Shown here piece after piece: positions 47,700 to 59,394 of a stretch of DNA of 64,000 nucleotides. Numbering within the stretch: the stretch's first letter is position 1; every line of letters begins with the position of its first letter. The DNA is taken from assembly GCF_933775445.1 (NCBI RefSeq), contig NC_065875.1, forward strand, positions 11,359,001 to 11,423,000, in the 5' to 3' direction. The notes beneath the pieces were generated by a model, which saw only the letters and a list, made by a program, of their open reading frames with translations, was not told the DNA's origin and did not search any database. Position numbers and translations under genes: made by a program. Source of the stretch: Argentina anserina (Eukaryota > Streptophyta > Magnoliopsida > Rosales > Rosaceae).

Positions 47700-50600
47700 A
47701 CACTCCCCCTTGTATCACGATCCTAATGTGTCATGGTGATAACCGTTGCCTCCATAAAAACTTGCCAAGCAAAACAAAAACCTCTTGGGTAAAATAAAAA
47801 ACTTAGTCGAAGGAAAAAGAGCACAACACACCAATTACAATTGAAGATAACATGTGGTATAGACTCCCCTTGAAGTCTACAAAATAACTCCCCCAATTGG
47901 TAACTTAATCTCGGAGTTTAGATACATAGCATATATGAACGCTCTTCACATTATTCAAAAGTAGCAATGGGTCAATGATTTGAATATCAAATCTCACCAA
48001 ACATTCTTAAATCAAACATGTATACTTATCCGTACATGGATCAAAGAAAGAGAATTGCATAACAACTCAAAACAAGAGTTTGCAATGAAAAACAGATTCA
48101 CGCGTGATATGACTTTCACGCACTTAAACAGTCATAACTTCTTCGATACAATAGGTATGATGAAACATAAACAGCTCTGGAAAGTAGACACCCGTGGCTT
48201 TCCAGTGATATGTGGTTCACAACCTAGTTCGGTATGAGCTGATCACAAACCTCCGTCGAAGTTGACTCAGTTGCAGTTTCCAGACAGATCCGTCCTATAT
48301 TACTAAAACAGCTATAACTCACTCAATATAATAGATATGGTCAAATGTTTGATGTCTCTGGAAAGTAGACACATAGAACTTTCCAATGGTACTAAATTCA
48401 CCATTTTTCCACAAATGACATGCCCTATAGGTCCCGTGGAAGTTGACCCATGAATCCGGGTACATTCTGACATCGCTTCATTAATGTGTCTTTTGTGTTG
48501 GGATATAGGATTTGACGCCATAACGTGTTGTGATCAAGCATTGACATATGTGTCAGCGCGCACTCAGCCATCATCTTGGTCTTACGAGTTTAAACCGAAT
48601 GAGATGTCGAGTCATGTATATTACAACAAGTACATGCATACACATATCATACTTAAATGGAGAGTTTCATCTCCTAAGACTTATCATCGGTCAAACAGCG
48701 GAAACATGTCTTCTCCTGACTTGGATTGATTCAAGGAATACATATAGGCATTACTTTAACGTCTTTGCTGCCTTTAGCCAACTGATGAATATCATTAATA
48801 ACGATCATCACTTTCAAGATCTAGTATTCTCAAGATCTTTTCATTTCTAAGGTATAGCTGCATGCAATATTGCATATCCCCAGACAGTTATGGGTAAATT
48901 ACTTACGCGTAACGAGGGCCCTAGCTATAAGTTTTAACTGCTTAATTGTCACTCTTGCTTATCCATTCATGCAGAACATGGGATTACGGGGATGTCCACT
49001 CCCGGCTATGCAATAAAAAGTCTTCGAAGTGAATTCTCCTACATTATCAGGGTGGTGAGCCCTGAGTTTTGAGCAAGGAGCTTCAGAAAGCAGCATTTGG
49101 CTCTTAGTTCATCAAGAGTCAATCACACTTCATTTTACTATCCCTATCTTAATCAAATTATCGCACTTTGTGGTCTGGAAGCACTTAAATTAGGTGAAAA
49201 CCAATATATTCATGATCTTTATCTACATCTCTTTAACTTAGTCCTAATAGAGATGATCTGTGACCACAAGCTGCAAATTAAGTTATTTTGGAAACCACCT
49301 AACTGACAAGGTATTATGAGAATAAGTCGTCTCATATTTGATTCTAGGGCGTTTTGCTAGAGAGTTTGCGCCATAAGCTGAGTCTAAACTCTTCTCTTTG
49401 TCACTACGCCTAACAAAGGTATAACCGATTAGATTTACATTTGCGGTGTTGGCAATAAATGACCAATGACATATCTCTTTGTTAAAACTAGATCCTACGG
49501 CTTTCCAGGAGGCTGTGGCGGCGACATGGGTCGATCATCACCATCAATTCCTACCGGATAACACTTTCCATGTAGGCCAATCTACAGTGTTGGAATTTTA
49601 CTTCAACAAAGTATGTATAGTTCGACATCAAACTCATTCAACATCGTCATTCTTCAAGATCTCTTATTTGGATTAGTATTGACATTGATGCGTCCCCCAA
49701 TGATAACCATAATCTAAGAAAATAGACGAGTGCGTATCATTGATCATAGATCAAGTTGTGTCATAACTCATAGTCAACAAGTATTATCGAACCAAGTGGT
49801 CTCTCTACACTTTCGTAAGATCCACAGCCTAGTGACACCATCTACCACATTTGTGGAGTCACCACGTCACCAACAAAGAGTGACTACATGTCCATTTGTC
49901 GAACATCAATCCTTACAGGCATAGTTGCAGCATGTATCTCTAATCGCATCACTTCCATTTATATGACTATTAGGAACATGATGAGGCACAATGGGACAAA
50001 CCATGACAAAACCAAGTCGTTGAACATTGAACAACCATGTTCTTCTCTCCCCCTAACAACGGGGATATTGGCTCATCAAACGTGACTAAACGAGATTGCC
50101 TGTTAAAGTCTTTATATAAACGGACATAGGTAGAAGTTTATGTCTTATTCAAAGACAAAATTCAACATCAAATAACCCATCATTATGTGCTTGTGAAGGC
50201 GCAATTTGGCACATAAAATATGTGAACGATAAACCGTTAACATAATTCATTAACAAACATGCATATTGTTAGACTTGAAATACTAACATGCGAATCGTTA
50301 CAACCATAACGTCAATGATGGTAGTATAGATGGATACCGTAAAATAAGACACGCTACAAGCCATAACTTATAGTTCGAATTGTTGGTTTGTTGGAAGCCT
50401 AGACACATCAACAACCAATACCGAACCTCTGGTTTACACTTCCTTTAATGGTTCACTGACTTTCCGAACCCCGAATGCTAAGAAATTTTAGGAGCAAGTA
50501 AAGATAGGTGCTAATAATCCAATGCCACCGGCCTCACTTCTAGAACCGGTCATAAAGGTACCGAACAGAGATCAGTGACCACTTGTGTCGAGCGGTTCAT

Positions 50601-51114
50601 CATGTTCCAGGTTTCCAAATGGGCTCTAATTTTGTTAGTAGGTAGCCTTCGAACTTAGGAATCAGTGGCCGCAAGTAGCACCTCAATATCCCATTGAAAC
50701 GTAGGTGAACCGGCCCTCACAATGACAAGTCCGCAATATGTAAATCCTGAAAAAAAAATTGGCTTTTTCAACTTTTGTCATTGTTTTGGGTGCTCCATAA
50801 CATCTAAGTGTTATGGTTTGAGTTTAATCATGATATATGTATTACCACAATATATTTTATCCTCAAAGTGAATCATGATAAGCCAATTCCGCCTTCCATC
50901 TTATGTCTCATTCTCTTTAGCGTAGGAGGGTGTATGTCGCTCCTAAATTTTGCTAAAGAATAGGCTTAGAGATTGAGCATAGTCAATGAAGGATCATAGA
51001 GGAGCCTTATACACTTGTTAATGCATATATTACATCTCCATTATTTTGGAGGAATATTATTGATCTGTACAACATCTTTGCTCAAAAGAATAGCCTAAAC
51101 GAGTCATCGATTCA

Positions 51115-51342
51115 TTATTCTGAATCATAGTATCGTGAAAGAATACAATTCACACTATTTCGACTCATGAGATGCGATGCATCATTAGAAGTGATACATG
51201 AGAACTCTTTCACAATGAGTTTGTAAGTGATAAATAATGTTGGCACAAGGATTATCTTTAAGTAGCTTATTGTCTCACTAATTTTTATATATGGTATCGT
51301 TGTGAATTCATCAATGTAGACAACTACTATGACAAAAACCAT
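51115..51342 (-). pseudogene. Copia reverse transcriptase fragment
   Basis: The frame starts MVFVIVVVYIDEFTT and continues ISETISYLK. This is the copia RT block around the catalytic YVDD followed by the ISEAxxYLK region of plant copia elements. The second Asp of YVDD is Glu here (YIDE), and the next conserved block has decayed. Upstream, at 51343-51430 minus, is a degraded stretch in the position of the preceding RT helix. No intact protein remains. Confidence 0.68.
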
Positions 51343-51773
51343 TTCATAGGTTCAATTGCTCTCTTGATGCATAAAAGCATTTGACTAGATTCATGATGCC
51401 GTAAGGCATTTAAACTTGAGCACCTAAACTGCTCTTGATTCTATGTGTGATGATCTCGTCATCATAGTCATAATGGATTAAAACTAAATCCATTAATAGC
51501 TTTCATTTAGCTATGCACTCAATGTCTCTTTAACATATTCATAAACAAAAATATAGAGAGAAGTAGTCTTATGTTAAGACATAAATAACACAAAATAAAG
51601 CTCGGCAAGTGAACTGATATAGTCCTGAATGGCCGCTTAACGTTAGTTAAGGGATTTAGACCCTCAAACGTCATTCACGAGTGATTTTAACATGTAAATA
51701 TCATGCATATGCACCATAGATCCAAATACAAGGATCGGTGTTGCCTAGACAAATCCAAAAAGGATTGTTGGGG

Positions 51774-52058
51774 TCAAAAAAATAGTGCCAGAAAGGTTAA
51801 GACTTCGTGAGGAGGCCATGCTGGGGAGGCTGCGAAGGCCGTGCGGGGGGCTATGTAGGGGCTGCGGGGGGGGCTACAATGGGCATGCAGGGGGTCTGCG
51901 GGGGGCCTCGCGGGGGGGGGGGGGTGCAGGATGCTTAGGGGGCCGAGACAAAAGCTTGGCCAATTTTTGATGACATTAGGGGTAAAACCGGGCGGCGGAC
52001 AGAACATCTTGGCGATACTGCCAAGGCCGTAGCTCACGAACCTGTTATAGTTTGCCAC
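51774..52058 (-). other. GC-rich low-complexity insert in the copia element
   Basis: From 51800 to 51950 the plus strand is G-rich with repeated GGGGGGCT/GGGGCTGCG units and a 13-G run at 51912-51924. On the minus strand this reads as an open frame rich in Pro and Ala. The bias is strong against an AT-rich surround. I do not think it is a conserved protein. Confidence 0.45.
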
Positions 52059-53739
52059 TCCTCTAATCTTGTATGAGCATTAGTTCAATTCAAACTTTGT
52101 GAAAACATCACTATATTTTGAAACAATGGAATATAGATGCATTACATGGCGTGTAACACTACAAATCATCACCAAAACAAAGTGGAAACATGTCATAACA
52201 AGACATCAATCAAGGCTTCATAATGCCAATAAGGCATAAATATGCTACAACAAGCATTGTCGGTTCGAAATAAAGCCGAGAGCAAATGCTCAGGGCTCGG
52301 AGTCCTTTGGCGTTTTGCAATGCTAGTTTACAAAGTGTTGATCAAAATCAATAGATGATGAGCTAATACGCCAAAGATTATGGGGAACCGAAACAGATGT
52401 ATAATAACAACATCAAATATAATATAAGTGTGCATTGCGCCACACAAAGATCGTGTAAGCCGGACTTATGCCACAATTCAAACCGTGGACTTATGTAGGT
52501 AGTGCCATGTATTATGTAATGGGTCACATTGCATTAACATATTGCTTTTGGTAATGAAACTATAAATGCATCGAGACATTCTTGTATGTTTGTTTACTCA
52601 ACTACATGAGAATTTTATAGCTAACAATTGGATTGAGATCTTGACCATGAACCAATTTAAAGTGTAATTACTAAGTAACTATAGTCACACTTGTGTGGTG
52701 GATACATTCACAAGAACTTGGGAAAATACACGGATTTATAGTCATTCATACTATTAACCGAAATATTTATGCCTCATTATTTTATTTTAATAACCGCAAT
52801 GTATAATTGCTTTAAAAATCTGTAATAGTGAGAAGATATTCTTATGGTTTTCCATATAATGAGTGTCTTGTTACAAGAACTTCTCATATCTAGCTCTTAT
52901 ATATTTTGATCATTATTTTCTGTCTTTCAATGAAACGATGTTGCACCAAAGGAAATTAATCTAGACTAGGTGCATAAACACATCCAACATGAAAATGCTA
53001 AATTTCAGGCGCATGTTGCGGTCAACAAAATGGAAGATTCATTATGTATCAATATACGACACAACTTTCAAGTACTGAATTGGAGGTCAAGTCCCAAATT
53101 ATGGTAACTCAATTCAATAAACCGTGACAAGTTCAGTTAAAATGGTATAAGTGACAATTTCCGTCACAAATCGGTGGTATAAGAGACAATTTCCGTCGCA
53201 AACCAATGTTTGTCCCATTTTTTTCAAACTCTGTAGCTACACACAACAGCTATGGATGATAACAGCGGTACTCCCAGCCGCTCCTAAAACTCAGTACCAG
53301 GGTAATCATATCTATGTATACCACCCGAGAAGCAAAAGAATCGGGTTGAAAAGGAAAGGGAGGTTGAAAGTCCCAGATGAAAGACAAAAATTTAAATTAC
53401 ATGAAAGCAACAACGTTAATTAAAACATACTTGGTTGTCTGCCAAATAAACAGCGTAATAGTTGCTCTTGCTTAATTTCATGGTCATGCTTGAATCCATG
53501 AATGCATTGCGAAGTGACTCTCGCCATTTGATTGTGATCGTCGTGTGAGTAATGTCAACACGGAAAATAAAAATATGGTTAGATATATTCACCATATAGA
53601 TATATATATATATATACTAATTTACCATTAAAATGTTTGCAAAACAGTAAATTATTAAATGGTAAATATTATTACAACACGGTAAGTTTCAAAATTACCG
53701 ATGACTTTGTTTTTACCATAAGGGGAAAAACCCTCTTTA

Positions 53740-54060
53740 CTGTGGGTCGGGTCCGACCCATATGATCTGGGTTGAATCCCTAAAATCCAGGTCGAGGTCT
53801 GCTTGGCTGCATCGCCGTAGGCTCAATGGGGAACGTCGGCTTCTGGAAAGCAAGGCGTCGTCATAGAGAAGGAGTTACGCACCTCCACGCTCGACGTTGA
53901 GCCGTCAATGACTAGGGCTGCTTGTACTTCAATCGGGATTGGGGCGGCGGCGACAAGCATCAAATCCAACTGGGCGCGGGATTGGGCAAGCGTCGGCAAC
54001 GCCGGTTGCTTCACCTGGGAGAGAATCTGATCAAGGCAGATCGGAGAAGGGACGGGGGTG
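53740..54060 (-). other. GC-richer block near the copia 5' end
   Basis: Just inside the 5' LTR, a stretch of moderate GC has open frames on both strands (for example 54014-53823 minus, MKQPALPTLAQSR). It occupies the place of a 5' leader or gag start, but no gag motif is visible. It starts near a short palindrome GGGTCGGGTCCGACCC at 53743-53758. Confidence 0.35.
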
Positions 54061-54301
54061 CCCAGAAAAAATTTATGGGTGCCCAGGAAACAAAACGATT
54101 TTCTGTTTTTTTTGTTCGTCTTTTCTGCTATTTTTTTTCAACATAAGGAAAACTTTCTTCATCTTTTGTTGAATTTTTTCATGACAGAAGGAATTTTATG
54201 TCTTCTTCTGTCGAATTGTTTTCATGACAGAAGGATTTTTTTTTTCAAAAATTAGGGTTCTAGACCTAGGAACTCAGGGTAAGAACTACGTGCTGATAAC
54301 G

Positions 54302-54494
54302 TCTTACAAAAGAATGTAATACGCATTAAATATGGAGAAGCATCATATTTATTCATTGATAAGTGAGGCATTTATATAGGCATTACATGCAGTTTCCTGT
54401 AGATTCAGGGATTATATATCTTTCCTTATCTAGACTAACCTATACTAATTAAAACAAGATACACCGGAAGATTACGGAGAGTAATTCTCCTACA
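54302..54494 (-). repeat. 5' LTR of the copia element
   Basis: This 193-bp LTR aligns with the left one over its length, with many substitutions (for example CATCGAATAGGGAGAAACAT against CATTAAATATGGAGAAGCAT on the plus strand). The pair looks old. Confidence 0.78.
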
Positions 54495-55150
54495 GCGTAC
54501 CCTATTTTTTTAGGGTTAGATATCATATACCTACATACATCCAAAAGTTACCCATATATGCCTTATATATAGAAAATAATTCATTTTTACCTAACGTTTT
54601 CATAAATTTATAGAAAAATTCCATGATTTTCTCAATAATTATGAAATTGATTGAAACAACATAATGGTTAGATTAAACAAAAAAAATCATAATTAAGGTA
54701 TTTAAGACTTAGAGTCAATTAAGTTCATTCATTATATTGATGTTATATTTGAATGGTGACAATGTGTAAATTATTCAACAAATAGGATATAATATGTAGT
54801 AGAATATATTTATTTAAGTGTCTATCTTATAGGAATAAAGTGGTGGGTTTAATTTCAAATGGGTGTAGATTTTTTGGTGTATAATGAATTATCTCAAAGA
54901 AATTAGAGAAATATTGGCATTTGTTCGAAGTTATAGGGTGCTACATGCAATTGTATATTGTAGGTAGAGGGGTGAGGAGAAAAGAAGAAGCATAACTCGA
55001 AGATGTACTTGGAAATAAAGCTACATCTATTTGTCTTGATACGTACATTGGTAATATGATTGAAGGCATATTCTAGGAGGGTAGTGTGAGTAGCAAGAGG
55101 GTAAGAGATAAGGGGAAAATAAATGTACTTGAGTAAAGAAAAGTAAATAA
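54495..55150. other. AT-rich spacer
   Basis: No recognised feature until the start of the MULE-related reading frame. Confidence 0.45.
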
Positions 55151-55160
55151 GAAGAATGGG

Positions 55161-58100
55161 GTGAAAATGAGATATAACTCAAGGTTTAAAGAGGAGTTCG
55201 TTTATGATGTTGATGAGTTTGAAGCTAATAGTGAATATTTAAATAGTGATGATCCCATATATGAAGGGATTATTGATAGGAGCACAAAGTGTGACGTTCT
55301 TAATGCGTTTATGCCCTATTTTTACTATTTGTTATCTCTTATTTAGTATGTTTTAGTTTCTTTTGTATGAATAAGTGTCTAGGTAGAGCTTATATCGATT
55401 ATAAGTGAATTGATGATGAAATCGTGCTAAGTGTTAAGAATTCTTGTTGAGATATGATTCCTTATTCGAGTAGGATTCAGCCTTTTGGGAGTTGGATTCT
55501 AAAACCAAGTTGGAGATGAATTTCCAAGGTGTATATGAAGATATTTTTTTGCATATAAATTAGAATTATTAAAGAGAAGAAGAGGTGCACTTAAAAGCCC
55601 AATCCATGCAAGAATTAGAAAGCTGTCAAGATTCGTAGTCCAACTTTGACGGGCTCCTCTGAGCAGCTTAGATCGAATTACAAGACGTACCATATATGGA
55701 TGGAAAGCTGTGTGAGTCTAGTTTCTGTAGGATTTGGAATAAAATCATTATCTTATTCGTACAGGGAGTTATGACCGAATCATTACTCGGAGGTCCAGTG
55801 GGCTCGGCAGAATTATCTCAGCCATTGATTTTCTTTTGATCCAAGGGATGTGAGAGAAAGTTGCGACCTTGTTTCTCCTATATATAGAGGCATGAATCTA
55901 TATCAGAATCACCATAAATTCTTGCACCAAAGAATGTCAAAGAAGTCATGCAGCAAATAAATCAGAATTCTGTCAGTGCAGATCATCCAACTTTGACGGG
56001 CTCCCCAGGACAACTCACAATGAATCAGACAATATATGATATATGGATGAAAAGCTACGGAAGTCTATTTTCAAATGCAGTTGGAATCACCTCAATATCT
56101 ATTTTTTAAAGAAAGTTATGGTGACAACAAGGCATAAATGCCAGCTCTGCCAAATTGAGAAAATCTAGGAAACCTAAACCAATTTGGTTTCAATTTTGTG
56201 GACTTTGTGGCCAGCCTCCCTTGGGTTTTTCTCTATATATAGCACATCATTTTCACAGAAAATAATCATCAACCATGCACAAAAGTATAGCCAAAGCTCT
56301 GCCCAAACACTTTCTTTCACCAAGAACCATAGAATCTGAATTCACCACCCTTCACCATATTTTCTGTCCAAAGCTTGGGAGCCTAGGATACCATACTCTT
56401 GAAGATTCGTGCTACCTTTGTAAGGAACCTTGGGAGGAGAATTATAAAGCGTAACTCTATGATTTTCATGTTTAGTTTTCGGGTTTTTATGTTCTTGTTC
56501 TTGAATGATTTATGTTTAGGTTTTGTTAAAGTTATTTTTATTCTTGTCTATGAGATATTTATAACTTTCGAAGGACATGATGAATTAAGGTTTTCTATTT
56601 TTATTCAATGATTTTAGGTTTATACCATGAGTTTTCGTTTATTTACTTAAAGGAATTTCGGTGTATTCTTACTTATGTGTGTGATTGATACCCGAAAGTC
56701 GACGTTGCATGTGTAATAATCCAAAATTATAAACGATTTTGATACTTTGGAGTTAATTAATTGTTTGTTCTTTGTCACCTTCACTGAATATTGTCTGGGT
56801 TCGGTTAGACTTGTGCCTTTAAATATGTTTATTTCTATATGTATCTGGGGTTGCTTGATGGGTTAGTATGTTAGATTTCGAATGAGGCTGGGGCTGAGTT
56901 CGAATGTGTTAAAGTGTCGTTGAGTTAGGAACCTTGGGAGGATGTATAATGAACCCTACGGCATGAACTTAATTGAGATTATATTTTGTCTCCTTTGTTC
57001 TTATGTTATTTGTTTGGTGATTGCTTATGTGTTGGTTGGTTGATCACATGTATATATTAGTTTAGGTTTATTTTCTGTTTAATCCGAAATATATCTCAAA
57101 TCTTTTAAACTCTTATAAATTCGTTGTTAAATGTTTTTGATTCTTTACCCTGGTTGCATCCCCGGTTTGTGAACGATACCCTCTTACTTTATATTACTAA
57201 CGATGCTGACATGGTTAATATTGATGTCGAGTAATCGAACCGATCAATTATAAATAGTGACTATGAGCTACATGATTGAGGATAATGAAGTCTTGTTCAT
57301 GGAAAATGTTAATGTCGGTGGTGATAATGTTGGTGAATGGGATGAATGGGCTATGAAGGAATTATATCAAATGGCGAGGGTGAAGATTTTGTGAAGTTTG
57401 AAAGTCGTGAATCATCATCATCATCAAGTGAAAATGAAGCTCTGCTAGTTGCACAAGATCATAGGAAGAAAAAAGTTTAAGTTCAGGGACTTTTGTAGCT
57501 AACATATGTTACAGGCTACTGTTACCAAAGAGTATGATATGAAAATAGTGTATCAGATGTGTTTTAGAGTAAAGAAAAGAGCTCTCAAGCTTGCAGATGA
57601 GACTTTTGAAGACCAATATAACCTGCTAGAGATATCTACTGCTGTTATAAAAAAACTAATAATAATACATAAGTATAGTTGAAGGGGAAATAGAGGGTGA
57701 CAAAAGAAGATTTAAGAGGATGTACATATGTTATGGTGCTTTGAAAAAGAGCTGGAGAGAAGATTGTAAACCAATTATAGGTCTAGATGAGTGTTATTTA
57801 AAAACTGTATAAATGTATATTGTTAACAAATGTGGAAGAGTCGAGGACAATAATGGTATGAATCAAATTGTGTTTGTCATTTTTGAGAAGGAAACTAGAG
57901 AAACATGGACATGGTTTGTGGAGTCCTTGAAGCAAGACTTGGAGTTGAAAAATGACTACTCATATACACTCATCAGCGATAAGCAAAAATGTTATTAGAT
58001 GTTATGAATGATGTAATGTCTGATACAAAGCATATACAGTGTGCTAGACATATAATAACTTCAAAGGTGAATGACATACCAAAGCTGAACTAAAAGATCT

Positions 58101-59045
58101 TTTTGGGCTACAACAAGATCGACAACCAAGACATGGTTTTTTAAGAACATTGACAAGTTAGGTAAAAAGTCACCAGAGACATGTGATTGGTTGAGAAAGA
58201 GACCGACTGAACATTGGAGCAGGTCTCACTTTACAATTGAGCAGAAGTGTGACATTTAATTAAACTATCATTATGAATCCCTCAACTCCAAGCTAGCTAC
58301 TTAAAGAAAGAAAACTGCCAATCTTAGGATTTTTGGAAGAACTAAGGCTGAACATATTGGAAAAGTTCATTAACATGAGATTTGCAGGTTCAAGGTGAAA
58401 GTGTAAAGTTGGGCCTACGATTGAAAAATTGTTGAAGAAGAATGTAGAAAGAAGTCATGAATATAATGTTAAGGAGGCATCAAACAAGAAATTTCAAGTG
58501 AAAAGGGGAATGGTGACTTGTGCTTCAGGTGTGATTTCCACGCATGTTGTTGACCTTGTTGCAAGAACATGCACACATGTAGGAGGTGGGATCTTTGTGG
58601 ATTACCTTGTCCACATGCAATACCATGCATTTTCTCAAAAGGTTACAATCCTGAAGACTTTATTGACAAGTGTTATTCTAAAAAAAAAGTACATGGAATC
58701 TTATGAACCATCTATCAACCTAATTCCAGGAGTTGTCAAATGAGAAGTGATTGACAAACCTATAATGCCTCAGAAATCCACTCAAGGTCTTGGAAGGCCA
58801 AAATTGTTGAGAAATAAGAAACCATGTTTATTGTTTATTACATTATTATGTGTTTATTTATATATATGTAGAATTTTGAAGTATGACACTTAATATATAA
58901 TGACTTGTGTTTTATTATTAAGGTGAGATGCCACCTATTGCTAGAACAACTAGACTATCTAAGATCTATAACATGACTATTAGTTGTGAAAAATGTCACA
59001 AGCTGAGGCATAATGCGAAGGGTTGTGATAGGCGCAATCAATAAG
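55161..59045 (+). pseudogene. MuDR/MULE transposase remnant, split by an LTR-like insert
   Basis: The acidic N-terminal part (NSRFKEEFVYDVDEFEANSE, 55170 on) is cut at about 55277. An acidic continuation resumes after 57202 (INSDYELHD-like). Then come KEYDMKIVYQMCFRVKKRAL (57526 on), RMYICYGALKKSW (57717-57755), GLDECYLKT with the first catalytic Asp (57781-57807), NNGMNQIVFVIFEKETRETW (57850-57909), LISDKQKC with the second Asp (about 57970), and HIQCARHIITSKVN (about 58030). A SWIM zinc finger spans two frames (RTCT.., CGLPCPHAIPC, about 58565-58635). A knuckle CEKCHKLRHNAKGCD lies at about 58988-59032. Many stops and frameshifts show that it is dead. Terminal inverted repeats were not located. 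Confidence 0.82.
55277..57202 (+). mobile_element. LTR-like insertion 1 (probable solo LTR) in the MULE
   Basis: It interrupts the MULE frame. Its start (AGGAGCACAAAGTGTGACGT) and end (..GAACGATACCCTCTTACTTTATATTACTAACG) match those of insertion 2 at 59733-61402. TATA-like CTATATATAG sequences at about 55878 and 56233 are each followed by leader-like sequence. The structure fits a solo LTR of about 1.9 kb, but I could not find a clean target duplication (TTGAT left, ATGCT right), so the exact ends are uncertain. It encodes no protein that I recognise. Confidence 0.6.
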
Positions 59046-59394
59046 GCTGTACATCTCAAGCTGTAAGTGTATGATTTAACTTTTATTTAATTATAAATTT
59101 GGGAGGCATTCTATATTGTTATAATTGAAAATGTAACAAATGTGTTGGCTATAGTAATGCAACGGGTGAACATATACTAATGTAAAGGGTGAACATATAC
59201 TAATGCAAACTGACAAATTTTTACTACTCAGTAAGGTGATACAAGTAAAAATGATTGTCAAAATGTTCAACAAGATTACAATAATGCAAATGATGAACAT
59301 AGAGTACAGAATACTCAACAATTTGGCGATTCAAATGGACATAATCTTGAAAATATTATTCATAATGAGGTAATAAAAAATTGTGGTGGCTTTG

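Larger units (their letters stand above)
47510..54494 (-). mobile_element. Decayed Ty1/copia LTR retrotransposon, minus orientation
   Basis: Related terminal repeats lie at 47510-47699 and 54302-54494. Read on the minus strand they begin TGTAGGAGAATTACTCTC and end in TACATTCTxxTGTAA. Next to the left copy is ACTCCCCCTTGTATCACG, which on the minus strand is a purine tract AAGGGGGAGT directly before the 3' LTR. Next to the right copy, the minus strand reads CGTTATCAGCACGTAG, a primer-site sequence common in plant copia elements. TACCC lies directly left of the element and 3 bp beyond its right end, so the target duplication is imperfect. Only part of an RT is recognisable. Gag and integrase are deleted or too decayed to read. 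Confidence 0.75.

Noticed and set aside
47980..50085. Several 60-100-codon plus-strand frames
   Set aside because: They lie inside a minus-oriented copia element, are short, and show no conserved motif.
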